The notes under the pieces are model-generated. The model was not told the DNA's origin and did no database searches. It worked only from the letters and a program-made list of their open reading frames with translations. A program made the translations under genes and the position numbers. A stretch of 11,635 nt of DNA from Planctomycetota bacterium (GTDB taxonomy: Bacteria > Planctomycetota > UBA1135), in contig JACNJP010000231.1 in NCBI GenBank assembly GCA_014382465.1, positions 1 through 11,635 of the forward strand, in the 5' to 3' direction. This document shows positions 6,127 through 11,635 of this stretch, piece after piece. The first letter of the stretch is position 1. Every line of letters begins with the position of its first letter.

Positions 6127-7577
6127 TAGGCGTTCTTCAGGGCCTCGATGACGCCTTGGACGAACTCCTTGCCGTCGCCGAAGCACATGAAGCAGTTGTC
6201 GCGCTCGAACAGCGGGTTCTTGATGCCGGCGTAGCCGGGGCTCAAGGAACGCTTGATCATGAACACGGCGCGCGCCTCGTGGGTGAGCAGGATCGGCATG
6301 CCGGCGATCTTGGAGTTGGGGTCGTCGATCGCGGCCGGGTTCACGACGTCGTTGGCGCCGACGATGATCGCGACGTCGGTCTCCTTGAACTCGGAGTTGA
6401 TCTCCTCGGTCGGGAACAGCTGTTCGTGGGGCACGTCGGCCTCGGCCAGCAGCACGTTCATGTGGCCGGGCATCCGCCCCGCCACCGAGTGCACCGCGTA
6501 GGAGACCTCGCAGCCGCGCGCCTGCAGCAGGTCGCCGAGCTCCTTGACCACGTGCTGCGCCTGCGACACCGCCATGCCGTAGCCCGGCACGAAGATGACC
6601 TTGTCGGCCAGCTGCAGGTCGGCCGCCGCGTCCTCGGGCGAGTAGGCGCGGATGTTGGAGTACTCCCTGGCGTCCTCGTCGACGCTGTCGCCGCCGAAGC
6701 CGCCCACCAGCACGTGCAGCAGCGTGCGGTTCATGCCCTTGCACATCTGATCGGTCAGGATCAGGCCCGAGGCCCCGACCAGCGCGCCGGCGACGATCAG
6801 CAGCGAGTTGCCGATCACGAAGCCTGCCATGCTCGCGGCGATGCCGGAGTAGCTGTTGAGCAGCGAGATCACCACCGGCATGTCGGCGCCGCCGATCGGC
6901 AGCACCAGCAGCACGCCGAGCAGGCAGGCGACGCCGGTCAGCGCCACCAGGGAGACCGCCGCCCAGCCGCCGGCGGCGCCCCAGCCGCCGAGCCAGCCGA
7001 ACAGCACCACCGTCGCCAGCAGCGCGAGTGTGATGAAGTGCCGCGCCGGCAGCATCTTGTCGCCGACCTTGCCGGACAGCTTGAGCATCGCCACCAGCGA
7101 GCCGGTCAGCGTGACGCCGCCGACCAGGATCGACAGGATCACGGCCACCGCCCACACCACCGGGCCGGTCAGGCCGAGCGAGACCTCCGGCAGCTTCGCC
7201 ACCGCGGTCCCGGAGAAGGACGCGCTGCCGAGGTAGTCGCCCCAGAACACCGACAGCGCCACCAGCAGCGAGGCCAGTCCGCCGAAGCCGTTGAACAGCG
7301 CCACCATCTCGGGCATGCCGGTCATCTCGACCCGCTTGGCCATCCAGGTGCCGAGCACGCCGCCGATCAGGATGCCGGCCACCACCAGCGGCCAGCTCAG
7401 CTGGATCGCCCGGTCGGACTCGCCGGGGGCCACCAGCGTCGTGACGATCGCCAGCAGCATGCCGAGGCCGGCGATGGCGTTGCCGCGGCGGGCGGTGCTG
7501 ACCTTCGACAGCTGCTTGATCCCGAGGATGAACAGCGCCGTCGCCAGCAGGTAGAGGACTTTCGCGAAGTCGTGCAT
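6126..7577 (-). CDS. pntB: NAD(P) transhydrogenase subunit beta
   Basis: A 483-residue subunit of the proton-translocating transhydrogenase, which uses the proton-motive force to drive hydride transfer from NADH to NADP+. Residues ~5-290 form the membrane domain (dII) with many hydrophobic helices. Residues ~305-483 form the NADP(H)-binding domain dIII, with GYGMAVSQAQ (332-341), IVGANDVVNP (405-414) and KRSLSPGYAGIKNPLF (442-457), close to the family consensus. The LNSYSG motif with a functional Asn (N241; N222 in E. coli) is present. At the position of E. coli proton-pathway His91 the sequence reads MVALFNG (91-97), with Asn96 instead of His. The gene lies 12 nt after pntAB with a strong GGGAGG site. 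Its stop codon TAG takes its last base from the edge of the palindromic repeat. Confidence 0.96.
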   Translation of the reverse strand: MHDFAKVLYLLATALFILGIKQLSKVSTARRGNAIAGLGMLLAIVTTLVAPGESDRAIQLSWPLVVAGILIGGVLGTWMAKRVEMTGMPEMVALFNGFGGLASLLVALSVFWGDYLGSASFSGTAVAKLPEVSLGLTGPVVWAVAVILSILVGGVTLTGSLVAMLKLSGKVGDKMLPARHFITLALLATVVLFGWLGGWGAAGGWAAVSLVALTGVACLLGVLLVLPIGGADMPVVISLLNSYSGIAASMAGFVIGNSLLIVAGALVGASGLILTDQMCKGMNRTLLHVLVGGFGGDSVDEDAREYSNIRAYSPEDAAADLQLADKVIFVPGYGMAVSQAQHVVKELGDLLQARGCEVSYAVHSVAGRMPGHMNVLLAEADVPHEQLFPTEEINSEFKETDVAIIVGANDVVNPAAIDDPNSKIAGMPILLTHEARAVFMIKRSLSPGYAGIKNPLFERDNCFMCFGDGKEFVQGVIEALKNA

Positions 7578-7584
7578 CGTGGAT

Positions 7585-7590
7585 CCTCCC
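7585..7590 (-). promoter_or_regulatory. Ribosome binding site for pntB
   Basis: GGGAGG on the minus strand, 7 nt before the pntB ATG and overlapping the last base of the pntAB stop codon. This fixes the pntB start and suggests coupled translation. Confidence 0.75.
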
Positions 7591-7877
7591 TACTTCCGCC
7601 GCTTCTTGCCGCCGAACATCGCCAGCATCCGGTCCGTGACCACGAAGCCGCCGAAGACGTTGACGGTGGCGGTGACGATGGCGATGAAGCCGAGCGCCTG
7701 CGCCAGGAAGCCGTAGTCCGCGTGGGCGCAGGTCAGCGCGCCGACGATGGTGATGCCCGAGATGGCGTTGGCGCCAGACATCAGCGGCGTGTGCAGCTTC
7801 TGCGGCACCTTGGCGATGATCTCGAAGCCGACGAAGATCGCCAGCATGAAGACGAACAGGAACAGGATCAGGAGCAT
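7590..7877 (-). CDS. pntAB: NAD(P) transhydrogenase subunit alpha part 2 (membrane part)
   Basis: A 95-residue membrane protein carrying the dII helices that are fused to the NAD-binding domain in E. coli PntA but separate in organisms such as Rhodospirillum rubrum and Thermus thermophilus. Three hydrophobic helices are visible: ~2-20, ~36-52 and ~55-80. The conserved KLHTPLMSGANAISG motif (28-42, His29) lies between helices 1 and 2. The tail is basic (GGKKRRK). The ATG was chosen from the GAGGAGG site 6 nt upstream. It overlaps the pntAA stop by one base (TGATG), a sign of translational coupling that would keep the two alpha parts in step. Confidence 0.95.
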   Translation of the reverse strand: MLLILFLFVFMLAIFVGFEIIAKVPQKLHTPLMSGANAISGITIVGALTCAHADYGFLAQALGFIAIVTATVNVFGGFVVTDRMLAMFGGKKRRK

Positions 7878-9034
7878 CAGCTGCCTCCTCGCTGCTGGAG
7901 AGCCTCGGCGGTCATGGCGTGGCGGACCTCGCCGGCGTGCACGGCGATCGAGCCGGCGGTGACCTCGTCCTCGAAGTCGAGGCGGAGCTCGCGGTTCTCG
8001 TTCTCCTTGTCGGGGACGAGGTGCTTGACGACGTCGAGCACGTTGCGGGCGTAGAGCTGGCTGGCGTGCACCGGCACGGTCGCCGGCAGGTTCGGGTGGC
8101 CGATGACCTTGACGCCGTGGACCTCGACGTCCTCGCCGCACCTCGAGACGGCGCAGTTGCCGCCCTGCGACACCGCCATGTCGACGATCACCGAGCCCGG
8201 CCTCATCGACCTCACCATGTCCTCGGTGATCAGCAGCGGCGCCTTGCGGCCGGGGATCAGCGCGGTGGTGATGACGACGTCGGCCTCGGCGACGTGCTTC
8301 GCCACCGCCTCGGCCTGGCGCTTCTTGTAGTCCTCCGAGGCCTCCTTGGCGTAGACGCTCGGCTCAGTCTGGCCGGCGTCGGGCGCGACCTCGATGAACT
8401 TGCCGCCGAGGGACTCGACCTGCTCCTTGACCTCGGGCCGGATGTCGGTCGCCCACACCACCGCGCCGATGCGCTTGGCGGTGGCGATGGCCTGCAGGCC
8501 GGCGACGCCGACGCCGAAGATCACCACCTTGGCCGGCTTGACGGTGCCGGCGGCGGTCATCAGCAGCGGGAAGTACTTCGGCAGCGTGGCGGCCGCCAGG
8601 AGCACCGCCTTGTAGCCGCCGATGTTGGCCTGCGAGCTGAGCGCGTCCATGGTCTGGGCCTTGGTCGTGCGCGGCACCAGCTCCATGACGAAGGCGGTGA
8701 CGCCGCCGTCGCGGAGCGCCTCCACCACCTCCAGGTTCTGCGTCGGGGACAGGTGCGAGATGAGCACCGCGCCGCGCTTGATGCGGCAGGCCTCCTCGGC
8801 GCTGGGGGCGGCGACCTTCAGGACGAGGTCGCCCTGGCCGTAGCCCTCGCCGGCGTCGACCAGCCTGGCTCCCGACTCGGCGTACTGCTCGTCGGAGATC
8901 CAGGAGGCCGCGCCCGCGCCGCGCTCGACCAGGGGTTCGAGACCCTGTTTGACCAGCTTGGCCACGGTCTCAGGGGTGGCGGCCACGCGGGTCTCCCCGG
9001 GGGCGCTCTCCTTGGGTACGAAGACGATCGTCAT
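7877..9034 (-). CDS. pntAA: NAD(P) transhydrogenase subunit alpha part 1 (NAD-binding domain)
   Basis: A 385-residue soluble NAD(H)-binding dI subunit, nearly the same length as the separate R. rubrum protein. The N-terminus is typical of the alanine dehydrogenase/PntA family (PKESAPGETRVAATP, 7-21). The RQD loop that contacts nicotinamide is visible as R122, Q127 and D130, with the same spacing as R127/Q132/D135 in R. rubrum, followed by SSQANIGGYKAV. The nucleotide fold carries GVGVAGLQAIATAKRIGA (174-191) and Asp197 (ATDIRP). The first gene of the operon, it overlaps pntAB by one base. The ATG at 9034 begins the family-like sequence MTIVFVPKE. The reading frame continues upstream without a stop, but only as antisense of the methyltransferase region. 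No clear Shine-Dalgarno precedes the ATG. Confidence 0.95.
   Translation of the reverse strand: MTIVFVPKESAPGETRVAATPETVAKLVKQGLEPLVERGAGAASWISDEQYAESGARLVDAGEGYGQGDLVLKVAAPSAEEACRIKRGAVLISHLSPTQNLEVVEALRDGGVTAFVMELVPRTTKAQTMDALSSQANIGGYKAVLLAAATLPKYFPLLMTAAGTVKPAKVVIFGVGVAGLQAIATAKRIGAVVWATDIRPEVKEQVESLGGKFIEVAPDAGQTEPSVYAKEASEDYKKRQAEAVAKHVAEADVVITTALIPGRKAPLLITEDMVRSMRPGSVIVDMAVSQGGNCAVSRCGEDVEVHGVKVIGHPNLPATVPVHASQLYARNVLDVVKHLVPDKENENRELRLDFEDEVTAGSIAVHAGEVRHAMTAEALQQRGGS
7884..7890 (-). promoter_or_regulatory. Ribosome binding site for pntAB
   Basis: GAGGAGG on the minus strand, inside the end of pntAA and 6 nt before the pntAB ATG. It decides that start. Confidence 0.75.
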
Positions 9035-9290
9035 GGTGGGTTCGGGACGGATTCGGAGGGGTGATCGTACCGCGACCGCGGGTCGAGCCCGAGAATCTGG
9101 CCCAGTTCCCTGGCCCTCTGTCCAAGCCGCCCAATCCGAGGGCCCTTGTAGGACGGAAGTTGCGCTCTCGGGAGACCTTCTCCCCGCGTCTGGGCGACCA
9201 AGGACCTCCGATCCTCCCGCAGTGGCCACAGATGGAATCGGACCAGGGCCACTCAAAGGGGCCGGATTCCCGCGTCGGTATCCTGGCTTC
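9035..9290. promoter_or_regulatory. Divergent spacer between pntAA and the methyltransferase gene
   Basis: These 256 nt must hold the promoters of the pnt operon (minus) and probably of the methyltransferase-pseudouridine synthase pair (plus), because the genes diverge here. No convincing -35/-10 pair was found by eye on either strand. A 7-bp inverted repeat, AGTGGCC at 9221-9227 and GGCCACT at 9247-9253, with an 8-bp palindrome GTGGCCAC at 9222, lies 38-70 nt before the plus-strand start. It could be an operator, but such short GC-rich matches also arise by chance. Confidence 0.35.
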
Positions 9291-10199
9291 GTGAACTTCG
9301 AGGTCCTCGAACACCCAGGGCTCCCCGGCCACGCCCTGCTCGACTCCGGCGGCGGCGAGAAGCTGGAGCGCTTCGGTGACTGGACCTTGCGGCGGCCCGA
9401 CCCCCAGTCCTTGTGGCAGCCGAGAAAGGGACCCCAAGACTGGGACGCCGCCTCGCTTCGCTTCGAGCGCGAATCGGACCGCGGCGGCCACTGGGTGGCG
9501 GGTCCGGGGGAGCGGCCGCCGGAGTCCTGGGAGCTGCCCCTGGACCTCCCCGGTCTGCCGCGCGGCTGCCGGGTCCGGATCCAGCCGACGCCCTTCAAGC
9601 ACGTCGGCTTGTTCCCCGAGCAGGCGGCCAACTGGCTCTGGGTCGAGCAGCGCCGCGCCGCCCTGGAATCGGCCGGGGCCGCTGCGCCGCGCCTGCTCAA
9701 CCTCTTCGCCTATACCGGCGTGGCCTCCATCTTCGCCGCCAAGGCTGGCTGGCAGGTCACCCGCGTCGACGCCTCGAAGACCAGCCTCGACTGGGCAGCC
9801 GCCAACGCTCGCCTCTCCGGCCTGCCTGACCAGGCGGTCCGCTGGCTGCTCGAGGACGCCGCCAAATTCGCCGCCCGCGAGCTCCGGCGCGGCAACACCT
9901 ACCACGGCGTCCTGCTCGACCCGCCGGCCTACGGGCGGGGTCCCAAGGGCGAGAAGTGGCACTTCGGCGCCGACATCGCCCCGTTGCTCGAGACCTGCCG
10001 CCAGCTCCTCGAGCCGTCCACGCCCTCCTTCCTGCTGCTGTCCGCCTACGCCATCGACTACTCCCCCTTGGCCTTCCACAACCTGCTGGCCGGCTGGGGT
10101 GGCCAGACCCAGGTCGCCCAGCTCGCCCTGCCCGAGGCCGCCTCCCCCCGCCTGCTCCCCTGCGGCTTCGTGGCCCGATGGTGTCAGGCTCATCCGTAG
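9291..10199 (+). CDS. RlmI-like class I SAM-dependent methyltransferase
   Basis: A 302-residue methyltransferase of the COG1092 (RlmI/RlmK-like) group, likely acting on rRNA; the exact target is not known. The N-terminus (LLDSGGGEKLERFGDWTLRRP, from residue 16) and FKHVGLFPEQAANW (102-115) are typical of the short members lacking the PUA domain. The SAM-binding fold is marked by LLNLFAYTGVASIFAAKAG (135-153), an acidic Asp160 at the end of strand 2, and the motif LLDPPAYGRGPKGEKW (208-223). The GTG start at 9291 was chosen because the recognisable family sequence begins there. An in-frame GTG at 9222 is possible but adds a Gly/Pro-rich stretch with no family likeness. No strong Shine-Dalgarno is visible. 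It lies 25 nt upstream of the pseudouridine synthase gene and probably forms an operon with it. Confidence 0.87.
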   Translation: MNFEVLEHPGLPGHALLDSGGGEKLERFGDWTLRRPDPQSLWQPRKGPQDWDAASLRFERESDRGGHWVAGPGERPPESWELPLDLPGLPRGCRVRIQPTPFKHVGLFPEQAANWLWVEQRRAALESAGAAAPRLLNLFAYTGVASIFAAKAGWQVTRVDASKTSLDWAAANARLSGLPDQAVRWLLEDAAKFAARELRRGNTYHGVLLDPPAYGRGPKGEKWHFGADIAPLLETCRQLLEPSTPSFLLLSAYAIDYSPLAFHNLLAGWGGQTQVAQLALPEAASPRLLPCGFVARWCQAHP

Positions 10200-10224
10200 G
10201 GTTTCTCCGCCCGCCGCGCCGCCT

Positions 10225-10905
10225 GTGAAGCCACTCCTCCTGGACAACCACCTGCTGGCGGTCGCCAAGCCCGCCGGCATCCCGGTCCAGGAGGACGCCA
10301 GCGGCGACGAATCGCTCCAGCAGCAATGGCAGGGCTGGCTCAAGCGGGAGCTCGACAAGCCCGGGAAGGTGTTCCTGGCCATCGTGCACCGACTCGACCG
10401 CCCGGTCAGCGGCGTGACCCTGTTCGCCCGCACCACCAAGGCGGCCTCCCGCCTGTCCGACGCCTGGCGCAGGGGCGACGTCCAGAAGACCTACTGGGCG
10501 GTGGGGGAGTTGGCCCCGACCGCCCCATCCCTGCCCGGCTTCGGCGTGCGCGAGGAATGGCTGCTGAAGGACCGCGATCGCAACCAGGTCCGCGTCGTCC
10601 CTCCGGACACCCCCGGCGCCAGATTCGCCCGCACCCGCTGGCGGATCCTCGGCCGCGACGGCCGCCGCGTCGCCTTCGAGCTCGAACCGCTCACGGGCCG
10701 CTCCCACCAGCTCCGTCTGGCCTGCGCCGGCCTGGGGGCGCCGCTGCTCGGCGACCTGAAGTACGGCGCCCCCGTCCCCCTGCCCGACCGCAGCATCGCC
10801 CTCCACGCGCGGGCGCTGGACTTCCCTCACCCCACCCTCGACGAGCGGATCCAGGTCCTGGCACCCGCCCCAAGCCACTTTCCATCTTCCTTCTTTCCCA
10901 TTTAG
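10225..10905 (+). CDS. RluA-family RNA pseudouridine synthase
   Basis: A 226-residue enzyme predicted to convert uridine to pseudouridine in rRNA or tRNA. The catalytic motif HRLDRPVSG (55-63) carries Asp58 as catalytic residue. The N-terminal block LLLDNHLLAVAKPAGIPVQ (4-22), KTYWAVG (88-94), the binding motif LTGRSHQLR (156-164) and GDLKYGA (176-182) with ALHA (192-195) complete the family pattern. There is no S4 domain, and the protein is about the length of the short family members. GTG at 10225 is the only plausible start: no other start codon occurs in this frame between the previous gene's stop and the first family motif. The C-terminus (SHFPSSFFPI) comes from a pyrimidine-rich stretch and may be a recent extension. 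The site specificity cannot be read from the sequence. Confidence 0.9.
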   Translation: MKPLLLDNHLLAVAKPAGIPVQEDASGDESLQQQWQGWLKRELDKPGKVFLAIVHRLDRPVSGVTLFARTTKAASRLSDAWRRGDVQKTYWAVGELAPTAPSLPGFGVREEWLLKDRDRNQVRVVPPDTPGARFARTRWRILGRDGRRVAFELEPLTGRSHQLRLACAGLGAPLLGDLKYGAPVPLPDRSIALHARALDFPHPTLDERIQVLAPAPSHFPSSFFPI

Positions 10906-10960
10906 GCACAGTTTCGCCCGCAAGGCCTTGTTTCGGTCCCTGGATGGAGTATTCAGGGCA

Positions 10961-11635
10961 ATGAAGTGCCCTCACTTTCCGTGGATCCTCTGCGCCGCCC
11001 TGCTCCTGCCCGCCTGCTTCGGCGAGAAGGAGTCGACGGCCGCTGCCGGCGTGACCCTCACCGCTGCCGGCGCCCCTGCCGGCGACGCCGCCTGCTCCGG
11101 CGACCATGACGCGGCCGGCGGCTGCGCGATGGAAGCCGGCTGCTCGATGGAGGCCGACTGCCCCAGCAAGCAGGCCGCCGCCGCTCCGGAACACGACCAC
11201 GCCGGCGCCGGCGCCGAGGCCGGCTGCTCCGGCGAGGAGGTCTGCGCCTCCCAGGTCCTGGCCATGGCCGCCCAGGCCGACGTCGTGGTCGCCGCCGGCC
11301 GCGCCGCCGCGCCGCCGGCCGCCCCCGCCGAGGAGACCGCCTACGGCGCCGCCCTCACCCTGACCACCGCCACGCCGATCTCCTCCCTGCTGGCCGGCTG
11401 GGACGCCTACGAAGGCAAGACCGTGCAGGTGCGCGGCACCGTCGTCGCCGTCTGCGAACACCGCGGCTGCTGGATGGACATCGCCGGCACCGAGGACTTC
11501 CAGAAGATCCGCTTCAAGGTCAACGACGGCGAGATGGTCTTCCCGATCACCGACAAGGGCTGCGTTGCCACCGCCGAGGGCGTGGTGCAGAAGCTGGTCA
11601 TCCCGGTCGAGCAGCTGCGCGAGGCCTACGCCGCC
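10961..11635 (+). CDS. Lipoprotein with Cys/Met/His-rich linker and DUF4920 domain (3' end outside window)
   Basis: The reading frame is open to the window edge (225 codons). A lipoprotein signal peptide is visible: Lys2, hydrophobic ILCAALLL, then the lipobox LPAC with Cys19 as lipidation site. Residues 25-126 are a low-complexity Ala/Gly linker with six Cys (45, 55, 61, 67, 89, 95), several Met and the metal-like groups GDHD and EHDH. Residues ~128-220 resemble DUF4920, an OB-fold-like domain of unknown function, with YGAALTL, the strand KTVQVRGTVVAVC and the signature CEHRGCWMDI (165-174). An envelope-anchored role, possibly in metal or redox handling, is inferred only from the Cys-rich linker. 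A GGAG lies 11 nt before the ATG, somewhat far. It starts 55 nt after the pseudouridine synthase, with a 10-bp palindrome (CAAGGCCTTG, 10921-10930) between them. Confidence 0.82.
   Translation, partial: MKCPHFPWILCAALLLPACFGEKESTAAAGVTLTAAGAPAGDAACSGDHDAAGGCAMEAGCSMEADCPSKQAAAAPEHDHAGAGAEAGCSGEEVCASQVLAMAAQADVVVAAGRAAAPPAAPAEETAYGAALTLTTATPISSLLAGWDAYEGKTVQVRGTVVAVCEHRGCWMDIAGTEDFQKIRFKVNDGEMVFPITDKGCVATAEGVVQKLVIPVEQLREAYAA

Noticed and set aside
6079..7155. Open frame running through the palindrome into pntB antisense frames
   Set aside because: Arg/Ala/Gly-rich frame shadow of pntB whose tail is just repeat translation.
6156..8054. 632-codon plus-strand open frame across pntB and pntAB
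   Set aside because: His/Gln/Arg-rich shadow of a confidently identified operon.
9035..9700. Upstream extension of the pntAA frame to 9700
   Set aside because: The added part is Ser/Pro/Arg-rich and antisense to the methyltransferase; the family sequence starts at the ATG at 9034.
10921..10930. Palindrome CAAGGCCTTG before the lipoprotein gene
   Set aside because: Ten bases is short and no associated promoter or second copy was seen; recorded only as context.

Overview
The window is about 11.6 kb of very GC-rich bacterial DNA. It is densely coded, codons end almost always in G or C, and several genes start with GTG. No tRNA, rRNA, CRISPR array or phage gene was seen. The gene content (zinc-sensing c-di-GMP phosphodiesterases, a secreted GH172/DUF2961 protein, a three-gene proton transhydrogenase and a DUF4920 lipoprotein) suits an environmental Gram-negative-type bacterium, perhaps a planctomycete, acidobacterium or myxobacterium-like lineage. 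The taxonomy is an inference of low confidence.

Layout. Positions 2-115 hold the last 37 codons of an unidentified gene. Two tandem paralogues (198-1382 and 1482-2669) each join an EAL c-di-GMP phosphodiesterase domain to a C-terminal CZB zinc/redox-sensing domain. A PlsC-type acyltransferase (3388-2567, minus strand) converges on the second paralogue and overlaps it antisense by 103 nt. A divergent spacer carrying a repeat half-site then leads to a secreted 838-residue GH172/DUF2961 glycosidase-like protein (3494-6010). Between that gene and the convergent pnt operon lies a perfect 66-bp inverted repeat with a 3-nt loop (5992-6126). Its outer edges form or abut the stop codons of both neighbours.

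The minus-strand operon pntAA-pntAB-pntB (9034 to 6126) encodes a complete split-subunit proton-translocating NAD(P) transhydrogenase, tightly packed with good Shine-Dalgarno sites at the two internal starts. Divergent from it are two GTG-started genes 25 nt apart: an RlmI-like SAM methyltransferase (9291-10199) and an RluA-type pseudouridine synthase (10225-10905). Both probably modify RNA. The window ends inside a lipoprotein gene (from 10961) with a Cys/Met/His-rich linker before a DUF4920 domain.

Most notable are the pair of EAL-CZB sensors, which could link zinc or oxidant (hypochlorous acid) sensing to c-di-GMP breakdown, and the repeat family flanking the GH172 gene. The repeat looks like a non-autonomous REP/REPIN- or MITE-like element. 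Six copies of a 10-base box (GGGGTC followed by GTAC or AGAC) occur as three pairs, always 24 nt apart.
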